A DNA stretch of 25,518 nucleotides from an uncultured Clostridium sp. (lineage in GTDB: Bacteria > Bacillota > Clostridia > TANB77 > CAG-508): assembly GCA_902462295.1 (NCBI GenBank), contig CABQAZ010000020.1:1-25518 (forward strand). The letters run 5' to 3'. The notes beneath the pieces are model-generated. The model was not told where the DNA came from, ran no database searches, and saw nothing but the letters and a program-made list of their open reading frames with translations. The first letter of the stretch is position 1, and the number at the start of each line of letters is the position of its first letter. This document shows, piece after piece, positions 16,139 through 23,501 of this stretch. Both the position numbers and the translations under genes were made by a program.

Positions 16139-16688
16139 ATATAAATCTAAAAATCCCAACTAAAATTAAAATGATATTGGAAAAAATAGAGAGAGCACGT
16201 TCTGAGATGTTAACATATTTAACAATACAGTTAGAAAACCAATTACCACAATTAAGAAAAATAAGCTGAAAAGAAGCAACAAAGAAAGGTAAAAAAATAT
16301 CATTAATTCCAATAATTCCAGAGCCAATACTAACACAAGCAGAATCAATAGAAAGTGCTAAACCAAGAAAGATTGCTTCTTTGGCTTCAATATTATTAGA
16401 ATGGTTTATATCATAATCAGTTGGAGATTCATTTATATTTTTGTAGATATTATAAACTCCTAATATAATTAAAAAAGAAGAGCCAAGTATAGTTGAAATG
16501 ATAGGAGAAAATAAAGCAGAAATATAATACCCTAAAAATATAGAACCACAGGTAGTGCAAAATGATATACAAAATAGAATAACATTACTTATATTAATAA
16601 TTTTTGTTTTTTTCAATCCATAACTAATGCCAATACTTAAAGAATCTATGCTAACAGATAATGCTAAAAAAATACAATTAAATAACAT
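16137..16688 (-). CDS. YtaF/MntP-like membrane protein, second copy
   Basis: The 183-residue product has about six membrane spans and two internal repeats typical of the MntP/YtaF family: ALSVSIDSLSIGISYGLKK in the first half and LALSIDSACVSIGSGI in the second, each with a conserved membrane aspartate. MntP exports manganese, and YtaF is the sporulation-associated relative. Length and the paired SID motifs favour YtaF, but the transported ion cannot be told. The ATG at 16688 has GGAGG in front; a TTG four codons earlier overlaps that site and is rejected. It begins 13 bases after the stop of a paralogue on the same strand, so the two form a tandem duplicate pair. Confidence 0.85.
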   Translation of the reverse strand: MLFNCIFLALSVSIDSLSIGISYGLKKTKIINISNVILFCISFCTTCGSIFLGYYISALFSPIISTILGSSFLIILGVYNIYKNINESPTDYDINHSNNIEAKEAIFLGLALSIDSACVSIGSGIIGINDIFLPFFVASFQLIFLNCGNWFSNCIVKYVNISERALSIFSNIILILVGIFRFI

Positions 16689-16701
16689 AATAACCTCCAA
16701 T

Positions 16702-17256
16702 TTAGGATAATAATCTAAAGAAACCTATAAAAATTAATATTATTCCTGAAATATTTGAAAGCAACTTCGATGATATGGTAATTTTTTTTGCTATATTGTT
16801 GGCAAAAAGATTTCCACAATTTACAAAAAATGTGTGAAAAGTAGCCATAAAAAGTGGAAGAATAAGACCACAAATTCCAATCATACCAGAGCCTAGACAA
16901 ACACATGAAGCATCAACTGCAACAGCTAAACCTAAAATAAAAGATTCTTTTGCATCAATATAATTAGAACCATCAGTATCAAAATTTGTAGGAGTATTGC
17001 TTTTGGATTTGAAAATATTATAAATTCCAAGTAAGATTAGAAGAGATGAACCCAATAAAGCAGATACAATAGGTGAAAATAAAACAGAAATATAATGACC
17101 TATAAATGTTGATAGTCCGGATAAACAAAATAGTGTTACAAATATGATTATATTACCAGATTTAGACATTTGGGTCTTTTTAATTCCATATGTAATTCCT
17201 AGACCTAAAGCATCTATACTTGCTGATAATGATAATAAAATACATTTAATAATCAT
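16702..17256 (-). CDS. YtaF/MntP-like membrane protein, first copy
   Basis: The 184-residue product is the paralogue of the gene that follows it. The two half-repeats are SLSASIDALGLGITYGIKKT and GLAVAVDASCVCLGSGMIG, each with the membrane aspartate. Both copies share FSPIVSALLGSSLLILLGIYNIFK-like central spans and a hydrophilic loop beginning NTPTNFD (SPTDYD in the partner). About six membrane spans are expected. I chose the ATG at 17256 because AGGAGGAT lies upstream at good spacing; the longer reading with 17 extra residues starts before that site. The two copies may work as a heteromer, since each keeps the key motifs. Sporulation use is inferred from family and from the gerA genes nearby. 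Confidence 0.87.
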   Translation of the reverse strand: MIIKCILLSLSASIDALGLGITYGIKKTQMSKSGNIIIFVTLFCLSGLSTFIGHYISVLFSPIVSALLGSSLLILLGIYNIFKSKSNTPTNFDTDGSNYIDAKESFILGLAVAVDASCVCLGSGMIGICGLILPLFMATFHTFFVNCGNLFANNIAKKITISSKLLSNISGIILIFIGFFRLLS

Positions 17257-17305
17257 AATTAAATCCTCCTGTAATAAGATATGACAAATAGTTCTAAAAA
17301 GATAC

Positions 17306-17334
17306 AAAAAAAGTGTTCACATAAGTGAACACTT
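17306..17334 (-). terminator. Intrinsic terminator of htpX
   Basis: A perfect 10-bp stem (arms 17325-17334 and 17311-17320) with a 4-base loop is followed on the minus strand by a run of T. It lies 13 bases after the htpX stop. Confidence 0.9.
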
Positions 17335-17347
17335 GAAAGTTAATTTT

Positions 17348-18238
17348 TTATTTAATATTTCTTAAAGCTTCAACTCTATCTTCAATGCTTGGATGTGTAG
17401 ACCATAAGCTTGAAGTAGATTTTTTACCTCTAAAAGGATTTACAATATACATATTTTCTGTTGCATTATTTGCTACCTTTAATTGATTTGGGTCATCAGA
17501 AATTTTTTGTAAAGCAGATATAAGTCCATCAGGATTTCTTGTAAATTCTATAGCGGTACTATCTGCTAAAAATTCTCTTTTCCTAGAAATTGCAAGTTGC
17601 ATAAGTTTTCCAAAAATAGGTGAAAGTATTAAAAATATTAATCCTATCAACATAAAAATTGGATTTGCATTGCTATTATTATCATTATTTCTTCTTGAAC
17701 TACTTCTAAATGTGATTCGTGTAAACCAATCTGAAAGTATAACAACAAATCCTACCATTACAGAAACAACGGCTGATAATCTGATATCATAATTTTTGAT
17801 ATGTGCCATTTCATGTGCAATGACTCCTTCTAATTCATAATATTCAAGTTTATCTAATAAACCAGTAGTAACACATATAACTGCATTTTGTGGATTTCTT
17901 CCTGTTGCAAATGCATTTGGCTGTTGATCTTCTACAATATATAATTTTGGTGTATATTCTAATCCAGATGATACTACTAATGAATCTAGGATATTTACTA
18001 ATCTTAAATTTTCTTCTTTTGTTGCAGGTCTTGCTTTATTTAGACTAAGTACGATTTTATCACTATAATAATATGAACCCCATGCAGATGCAATAGAAAA
18101 AATCATAGCAATAACAATGGATATTGCACCTAAGTCTAGAGCCATACAAATATAATATATGATGAAAGTTATAAAAACAAAAAATAGTAAAACAATAAAC
18201 CATGATTTTATTTTATTTCTTTTGATATCTTCAAACAT
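17348..18238 (-). CDS. htpX: M48 family zinc metalloprotease HtpX
   Basis: The 296-residue product is a membrane zinc protease that degrades damaged membrane proteins. Two N-terminal spans (about 13-57) precede the catalytic domain. The zinc motif HEMAH is at 142-146 and the third ligand is E222 in REFLADSTAIEF. Other family marks are PNAFATGRNPQNAVICVTTGLL and the C-terminal THPSIEDRVEAL. Two further spans lie at about 155-170 and 193-213. It sits just downstream of lemA, a common pairing in bacteria. A terminator-like hairpin lies between them, so htpX is either read through at reduced level or has an unseen promoter. Confidence 0.96.
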   Translation of the reverse strand: MFEDIKRNKIKSWFIVLLFFVFITFIIYYICMALDLGAISIVIAMIFSIASAWGSYYYSDKIVLSLNKARPATKEENLRLVNILDSLVVSSGLEYTPKLYIVEDQQPNAFATGRNPQNAVICVTTGLLDKLEYYELEGVIAHEMAHIKNYDIRLSAVVSVMVGFVVILSDWFTRITFRSSSRRNNDNNSNANPIFMLIGLIFLILSPIFGKLMQLAISRKREFLADSTAIEFTRNPDGLISALQKISDDPNQLKVANNATENMYIVNPFRGKKSTSSLWSTHPSIEDRVEALRNIK

Positions 18239-18278
18239 AAACTCACTTCTTTCTTATATTAAGTATAATATTTATTTT

Positions 18279-18325
18279 AAAAAATAACCGGTTCGTTTTT
18301 AGTTTTTGTAACAAAAAAGAACCGG
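18279..18325 (-). terminator. Hairpin terminator or attenuator between lemA and htpX
   Basis: CCGGTTC (18319-18325 read on minus, paired with 18288-18294) plus a further 5 A-T pairs surround a 12-base loop; a T-rich run follows on the minus strand. It probably lowers transcription from lemA into htpX. Confidence 0.7.
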
Positions 18326-18338
18326 ACAAAATTATATA

Positions 18339-18890
18339 TTATTTATTAAAGTCAACTTTAACATTTTTTCTTGCTTCATCACTTTCAGCTACAAATAGTT
18401 CTCTTTTTTGGAAATTGAACATACTTGCAACAATGTTTGAAGGGAAAAGCTCTAATTTTGTATTATATCTTGTAACACTATCATTATAGAATTGTCTTGA
18501 AAAAGATATTTTATTTTCTGTGTTACGTAATTCTTCTGATAGTTCTGAAAAATTTGTATTGGCTTTTAGGTCTGGATAATTTTCTGAAACAGCCATAATA
18601 GTTTTTAAGGCTCCAGAAAGTTCTCCGTCTAATTTTGCTTTTTCACCAACTGTTGAAGAGTTTGCCCATGATGTTCTTAATGCAGTGATTTTTTCGAATG
18701 TTTCTGTTTCATGTGTCATATATCCTTTTACAGTTTCAACAAGATTAGGTATTAAATCAAATCTTCTTTGTAATTGTACATCGATTTGGCTCCATGCATT
18801 ATCAACTTTTTGTCTGGATTGAATTAGGCCATTATAAACAGATATAATAAAGATTACTAATAAAATAATTATTACTAGTGCTATCCACAT
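18339..18890 (-). CDS. lemA: LemA family protein
   Basis: The 183-residue product has an N-terminal membrane anchor (residues 2-20) and a helical-bundle domain. The hallmark is SRQKVDNAWSQIDVQLQRRF followed by DLIPNLVETVKGYMTHE, with NTENKISFSRQFYNDSVTRYN and FPSNIVASMFNF towards the C-terminus. LemA proteins have no settled function but are widely linked to HtpX-type proteases, as here. AAAGGAGG lies at ideal distance before the ATG. The size is standard. Confidence 0.95.
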   Translation of the reverse strand: MWIALVIIILLVIFIISVYNGLIQSRQKVDNAWSQIDVQLQRRFDLIPNLVETVKGYMTHETETFEKITALRTSWANSSTVGEKAKLDGELSGALKTIMAVSENYPDLKANTNFSELSEELRNTENKISFSRQFYNDSVTRYNTKLELFPSNIVASMFNFQKRELFVAESDEARKNVKVDFNK

Positions 18891-18925
18891 AGAAAAACCT
18901 CCTTTGCGTTTTATTTACAATATAT

Positions 18926-18954
18926 ATATTAACATATTAATTTTTTTTTTACAA
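18926..18954 (-). promoter_or_regulatory. Candidate promoter of lemA
   Basis: On the minus strand: TTGTAA (18954-18949), a 17-base spacer, TAATAT (18931-18926), about 35 bases before the lemA start. Confidence 0.45.
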
Positions 18955-19034
18955 CAGTTATTAAAATTTTAATTTAAAATTAATTACTAGTTAATGTTTT
19001 TAATTATTTTTTTTAAAAAGAAATCTTTGAAATA

Positions 19035-19088
19035 AATATAAGCTATTTATTACATTCCTTGGCTTATTATAAAATTTAAGAAATTCTA
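19035..19088 (+). repeat. Partial copy of the element upstream of smc
   Basis: The 363-base gap between lemA and the 3D-domain gene contains this block, which aligns with 12239-12292 without gaps over 54 bases with about six differences. Shared runs include AATATAAGCT, ATTACATTCCT and AAAATTTAAGAAATTCTA. The closing right arm seen in the other copy is not preserved here, so it is a half or degenerate copy. Both copies lie in divergent gaps, in the same orientation, ahead of a plus-strand gene. The rest of this gap holds two promoters and a slightly GC-richer block at 19151-19190 that I cannot assign. Confidence 0.7.
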
Positions 19089-19200
19089 ATTTTGTTAAAA
19101 TAAAAAAATTTAAAGAATTTTTTTAGTACAAGCAACATATAATATATAAGACCAAGATTTACCAACGCTTACGGAAATTGGCAACACGAAACTAAAAAAT

Positions 19201-19229
19201 TTGACAAAATAATATAAAATGTGTATAAT
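19201..19229 (+). promoter_or_regulatory. Consensus sigma-A promoter of the G5/3D-domain gene
   Basis: TTGACA (19201-19206), exactly 17 bases, TATAAT (19224-19229): a perfect consensus promoter, ending 25 bases before the start codon. Confidence 0.85.
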
Positions 19230-19253
19230 AAAAATGTCGTCAAAAGGAGGATA

Positions 19254-20210
19254 ATGATTTTTATGAATAAAAAAAATAGAACTTCGGCTTCTATTATGAG
19301 GATTATTGGAATCAGTTTAATACTTGTATTAATATTTGGAGTAAGTGTAATTGCTACGGAAATAGACATTAGAAGTATTCAAATAACAATGGCAAATGGA
19401 TATACAATGAATGTTGTTACAACAAAAACAAATGTAAGAGAGATTTTAGAAGATAATAACATAGTAGTTGAAGAAGATGAAAGAGTAACTCCAAGTTTAG
19501 ATAACGAAATAACAGATAGCAATAAAATAACAATAACAAATAAATCTGAACAAGAAGTACAAATTGCAAAAATATCAGAAAGTGGAATAGAAACAACATT
19601 AGACGAAATATTAAAAAGTTATTCACCAATAATCGAAAAAATAGTAGTAGAACAAGAAACAATACCATATGAAACAATAACAAAAGATGCATCACAAGGT
19701 TCAACAGATACAAAAAATAAAGTAATACAACAAGGTGAAGACGGAATAAGAGAAATAACATATAAAATAAAATATCAAAATGAAGAAGAAATAGAAAAAA
19801 TAAAATTATCAGAAAATGTTATAAAAGAACCTGTAAACAAAATTGTACAGGTACAAAAAAATATAACATCAAGATCTGGTACTACTATTGCAAACACAAA
19901 AACAAGCAATACAAATACTGCAACAGGAACAACAAAAATATTTAAAGTAACAGCATATTGTTCATGTGCTAAATGTTGTGGTAAAGAAACAGGAAGAACA
20001 GCTTCTGGTTCAAAAGCAACAGGAGGTCATACAGTTGCAGCATCAAAACAATATGCATTTGGAACGAAAATGATTATAAATGGTCAGGAATACACTGTTG
20101 AAGACAGAGGAGGAGCAATACAAGGAAATAGAATAGATATATATATGAGCTCACATGCAGAAGCATTAGCATGGGGTGTAAGATATTTACCAGTACAGGT
20201 TGTTGATTAA
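19254..20210 (+). CDS. Secreted cell-wall protein with DUF348, G5 and 3D domains (YabE-like)
   Basis: The product (319 residues from this start) has an N-terminal membrane anchor or signal (about residues 15-37), one ubiquitin-like DUF348 unit (about 40-95), a G5 domain (about 125-200) and a C-terminal 3D domain. The 3D domain is clear: VTAYCSCAKCCGKETGRTASG, then FGTKMIINGQEYTVEDRGGA and NRIDIYMSSHAEALAWGVR, containing the three aspartates that give the name. Relatives remodel peptidoglycan, as YabE/YocH and resuscitation-factor-like enzymes do. AGGAGG at 19245-19250 is 3 bases before this ATG and 12 before the next ATG (19263), so either start is possible. An upstream GTG overlaps the -10 box and is excluded. 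In many Firmicutes yabE lies near rnmV and ksgA; that context is absent. Confidence 0.9.
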   Translation: MIFMNKKNRTSASIMRIIGISLILVLIFGVSVIATEIDIRSIQITMANGYTMNVVTTKTNVREILEDNNIVVEEDERVTPSLDNEITDSNKITITNKSEQEVQIAKISESGIETTLDEILKSYSPIIEKIVVEQETIPYETITKDASQGSTDTKNKVIQQGEDGIREITYKIKYQNEEEIEKIKLSENVIKEPVNKIVQVQKNITSRSGTTIANTKTSNTNTATGTTKIFKVTAYCSCAKCCGKETGRTASGSKATGGHTVAASKQYAFGTKMIINGQEYTVEDRGGAIQGNRIDIYMSSHAEALAWGVRYLPVQVVD

Positions 20211-20254
20211 AAGAGCTATGGGGGATTTACTCTCATAGCTTTTACTTATTTTTT
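20211..20254 (+). terminator. Terminator after the G5/3D-domain gene
   Basis: AAGAGCTATG (20211-20220) pairs with CATAGCTTT (20234-20242 region, one wobble), followed by ACTTATTTTTT. It begins at the stop codon. Confidence 0.7.
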
Positions 20255-20265
20255 AAGCAAAATAC

Positions 20266-20294
20266 TTGAAAAATAAGTAAAAACAATGTAAAAT
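20266..20294 (+). promoter_or_regulatory. Promoter of the pth operon
   Basis: TTGAAA (20266-20271), 17 bases, TAAAAT (20289-20294), 33 bases ahead of pth. Confidence 0.55.
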
Positions 20295-20327
20295 AAAAAA
20301 GAATGAAAAAAGAAAAGAGGCAGAAAA

Positions 20328-20885
20328 ATGTATTTAATAATAGGATTAGGAAATCCAGAAGAAGAATACAGTAAAACAAGACATAATATGGGATTTAATA
20401 CAATAAATAAAATTGCACAAAAATATAATATAGAAGTAAATAAAAATAAATTTCAAGGTTTATGTGAAAATGCAATAATAGAAGATAAAAAAGTAATTCT
20501 AATAAAACCACAAACATATATGAATTTAAGTGGAAATTGTGTAAAAGAATTTGTAGATTTCTATAAAGTAAAAAAAGAAGAAGTTTTAGTAATATATGAT
20601 GATATGGATATTGAACCAGGGAAAATAAAAATAAGAAAAAAAGGCAGTAGTGGAGGACATAATGGAATGAAGTCAATAATAAAAATGCTAGGAACAGAAG
20701 AATTTCCAAGAATAAGAGTAGGAATAGGAAGACCTAAATATAGTGGAGACGAAATTAATTATGTTATTGGAGCAATACCAGAAGAAGATATTACAAAACT
20801 TGAAGATGGAATAGAATTAGCTCAAAAAGCAGTAATTGAAATATTAAGAAATGGAATAGATTCAGCTATGAACAAAATGAATTAG
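20328..20885 (+). CDS. pth: Peptidyl-tRNA hydrolase
   Basis: The 185-residue product releases tRNA from prematurely dropped peptidyl-tRNA. The family signature IIGLGNPEEEYSKTRHNMGF opens the protein, with the catalytic His19 and Asn9. The other active-site residues are Asn66 in QTYMNLSG, Asp91 in IYDDMDIEPG and Asn112 in SSGGHNGMKS. Length is normal. The binding site is a modest AGAGGC ahead of the ATG. The RNase E/G gene follows 12 bases later, so they are co-transcribed. If ribosomes in this organism often stall or drop off at CGG codons, this enzyme would be relevant, but the sequence shows no specific link. Confidence 0.97.
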   Translation: MYLIIGLGNPEEEYSKTRHNMGFNTINKIAQKYNIEVNKNKFQGLCENAIIEDKKVILIKPQTYMNLSGNCVKEFVDFYKVKKEEVLVIYDDMDIEPGKIKIRKKGSSGGHNGMKSIIKMLGTEEFPRIRVGIGRPKYSGDEINYVIGAIPEEDITKLEDGIELAQKAVIEILRNGIDSAMNKMN

Positions 20886-20897
20886 AAAGGTAAAAAC

Positions 20898-22073
20898 ATG
20901 ATAGAATTAATTGTAAATAAAAGTGAAAATTTAAAGGTGATTACAGCTGTAGAAAACGGTAAGTTAATTGAAGTATATGAAGAAAATGAACAAAGTAAAA
21001 AGGCAAGAAATGAGGGAAATATATATTTAGGAATAGTAAAAGATATAATACCAGGAATGCAAGCAGCTTTTGTAGATATAGGAACAGAGAAAAACAGTTT
21101 TATACATGTAAAAGATGTAATACCACAAGTAGATGAAAAGATAGAAAAAAAGGTTGATGCAAAAATAAAAGATGTTATAAAAGTTGGACAGAAAATATTA
21201 ATACAAATTCAAAAAGACAGTAATGAAAAAAAAGGTGCACGAACATCTACACATATAAAATTAACTGGAAAATATATTATATTAATGCCAAATACCAATA
21301 TAGTAACAATATCACAAAAAATTGTAGATGAAAAAGAAAGAGAAAGATTAATAAAGTTAATAAAAGAGCACTTACCAGAAAATACAGGAGCAATAATAAG
21401 AACTGCTTCAGAAAAAAAAGATATAAAAGAATTAACATTAGATTTAGAAAAACTTATAAAAAAATGGAAAAAAATAAAAACTAAATATGAAAAAGGAAAT
21501 AATAAACCTCAACTATTATACAAAAGTCCAAGCATTCTTGAAAAGATAATATTAGATTTGCCAGAAAATAAAATAGAAAAGATTGAAGTAAATAATCAAG
21601 AAGAATATGATGAAATAAAGAAAATGATTGATGAAATGGAAGAAAATATAAAACTAGAAAAACATCAAGACATATTAGAAAAATATGAATTAGAAAAGCA
21701 AATAGAAAAAGCAAAACAAAGAAAAATTTGGTTAAATTGTGGAGGATTTATAACAATAGACTCAACAGAAGCGTTAGTTGCAATAGATGTAAACTCAGGA
21801 AAATTCACAGGAAAAAATACTTTAGAAGAAACAGTATATAAAGTAAATTATGAGGCAACAGTAGAAATAGCAAAACAACTAAGACTAAGAGATATTGGAG
21901 GAATAATAATAATAGACTACATAGATATGCAGAAACAAGAAAATAAAGAAAAAATAGAAAGACTTTTAAAAGAATGTTTAAAACAAGATAGGGCAAAAAC
22001 ACAAGTTGAGGGGTTTACAAAGTTAAATTTAATGGAAATGACTAGAAAACATATATGTAGTCATAACAGTTAG
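20898..22073 (+). CDS. rng: Ribonuclease E/G family protein, C-terminally short
   Basis: The 391-residue product belongs to the RNase E/G endoribonucleases, which process rRNA and mRNA. It begins with IVNKSENLKVITAVENGKL and an S1 domain (about 35-125: GNIYLGIVKDIIPGMQAAFVDIG). The DNase I-like catalytic part follows, with acids in LVAIDVNSGKFTG and IIIIDYIDM. It ends at LMEMTRKHICSHNS. In E. coli RNase E/G the protein continues past MTRKR with the zinc-link CPxC motif and a small dimer domain; both are missing here. No coding remnant or CGG lies after the stop and the next gene's binding site is 35 bases on, so this is a genuine short form or a clean truncation. The middle is Lys/Glu-rich. 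Confidence 0.9.
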   Translation: MIELIVNKSENLKVITAVENGKLIEVYEENEQSKKARNEGNIYLGIVKDIIPGMQAAFVDIGTEKNSFIHVKDVIPQVDEKIEKKVDAKIKDVIKVGQKILIQIQKDSNEKKGARTSTHIKLTGKYIILMPNTNIVTISQKIVDEKERERLIKLIKEHLPENTGAIIRTASEKKDIKELTLDLEKLIKKWKKIKTKYEKGNNKPQLLYKSPSILEKIILDLPENKIEKIEVNNQEEYDEIKKMIDEMEENIKLEKHQDILEKYELEKQIEKAKQRKIWLNCGGFITIDSTEALVAIDVNSGKFTGKNTLEETVYKVNYEATVEIAKQLRLRDIGGIIIIDYIDMQKQENKEKIERLLKECLKQDRAKTQVEGFTKLNLMEMTRKHICSHNS

Positions 22074-22118
22074 AAATAAATATATGGTATAAGATAAATC
22101 ATAGTAAAAGGAGCGGAA

Positions 22119-23477
22119 ATGAAGGTAGGATTTGTATCACTAGGATGTAGTAAAAATTTAATAGATACAGAAATAGCAATAGGGCATTTCAAAAATAATG
22201 AATATGAAATAGAAAGTAATCCAGAAAAAGCAGATATAATTGTAATAAATACATGTGGATTTATAGAATCAGCTAAAGAAGAAGCAATAAATACAATATT
22301 AGAAATGGCAGAATATAAAAAACAAAAATGTAAATATTTAATTGTAATGGGATGTTTAGTACAAAGATATTATGAGGAACTTGTAAAAGAACTTCCTGAG
22401 GTAGATTTATTTATAAAAATAGATGAATATGATAAAATGTGGCAAAAAATTGAAAAGTTAATAAAAGAAGATATAATCGAAATAAGTACAACAAAAACAA
22501 GTAAAAAAATATCAGAAATAAAACCATTACCTATGCCAACACATAACGAATTTTTTGAAAGGGTAGTAACAACAGGAGAAAATTTTGCATATCTAAAAAT
22601 TGGCGAAGGATGTAGTAACAAATGTACATATTGTGCAATTCCATATATAAGAGGACCATTTGTAAGTAGACCACAGGAAGAAATAATAGAAGAAGCAAAA
22701 ATACTTGCTAGCCAAGGAATAAAAGAAATAATTGTAATTGCACAAGATACAACAAAATATGGTGTAGATATATATGGGAAACCAAAACTAGCAGAATTAT
22801 TACAAAAAATATCAGAAATTCCAGAAATAAAATGGATAAGATTTTTATATTCATATCCAGAAGGAATAACTGAAGAATTAATACAAACTGTAAAAAATAA
22901 TGAAAAAATATGTAAATATTTTGATATACCAATTCAACATATATCAGATACAATATTGAAGAAAATGAATAGAAGAACAAATAAAGAAGAGATAGAAAAC
23001 TTGATAAAGAAAATTAGAAAAGAAATTCCAGATGTAACTTTAAGGACAAGCTTAATAGTAGGATTTCCAGGAGAAACAGAAAGAGATTTTTATGAATTGA
23101 AAGAATTTGTTAAAACAGCAAAATTTGATAAATTAGGTGCATTTATGTATTCTAAAGAAGATGGAACTCCGGCTGCTAAATTACCAGAACAAATACATCC
23201 AAGTACAAAGAAGTCAAGATATAATAAAGTAATGGAAATTCAACAAAAAATTTCAAATGAAAATCTTAAAAATAAAATTGGACAAGAATATGAAGTTTTG
23301 ATAGAAAATATATCTTTTGATGGAAAATATTTAATAGGTAGAACAAAACAAGATGTTCCAGATATTGATGGGATTGTATATATTAAGAATTCTGACAAAA
23401 CTAATATGATAAATAAATTTATAAATGTACATATTACAGATGTTAGTGATTATGATTTAATTGGTAAAATAGTTTAA
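22119..23477 (+). CDS. rimO: Ribosomal protein S12 methylthiotransferase RimO
   Basis: RimO is a radical SAM enzyme that adds a methylthio group to an aspartate of ribosomal protein S12. The 452-residue product has the N-terminal UPF0004 domain with cluster cysteines C10 (SLGCSKNLIDTE), C46 (NTCGFIESAKEEAI) and C79 (VMGC). The radical SAM domain has C165, C169 and C172 in EGCSNKCTYCAIPYIRGPF, then LIVGFPGET. A C-terminal TRAM domain (about 385-452) ends the protein. The SLGCSKN and CAIPxIRGPF forms distinguish RimO from MiaB. AAAGGAG precedes the ATG. It continues the pth-rng-rimO run with a 45-base gap. Confidence 0.96.
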   Translation: MKVGFVSLGCSKNLIDTEIAIGHFKNNEYEIESNPEKADIIVINTCGFIESAKEEAINTILEMAEYKKQKCKYLIVMGCLVQRYYEELVKELPEVDLFIKIDEYDKMWQKIEKLIKEDIIEISTTKTSKKISEIKPLPMPTHNEFFERVVTTGENFAYLKIGEGCSNKCTYCAIPYIRGPFVSRPQEEIIEEAKILASQGIKEIIVIAQDTTKYGVDIYGKPKLAELLQKISEIPEIKWIRFLYSYPEGITEELIQTVKNNEKICKYFDIPIQHISDTILKKMNRRTNKEEIENLIKKIRKEIPDVTLRTSLIVGFPGETERDFYELKEFVKTAKFDKLGAFMYSKEDGTPAAKLPEQIHPSTKKSRYNKVMEIQQKISNENLKNKIGQEYEVLIENISFDGKYLIGRTKQDVPDIDGIVYIKNSDKTNMINKFINVHITDVSDYDLIGKIV

Positions 23478-23501
23478 TAATTTCTGAAAGGAGAAATTGT
23501 A

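Noticed and set aside
18960..19200. c-di-AMP (ydaO-type) riboswitch ahead of the cell-wall gene
   Set aside because: The region lacks the conserved ydaO core as I know it, is partly explained by the dispersed repeat, and lies upstream of the promoter.
19221..19253. GTG start at 19221 for the G5/3D-domain gene
   Set aside because: It would overlap the -10 box of a perfect promoter and lies before the AGGAGG binding site.
22040..22118. Third +1 frameshift explaining the short RNase E/G
   Set aside because: There is no CGG near the end, and no frame after the stop continues with zinc-link or small-domain residues.
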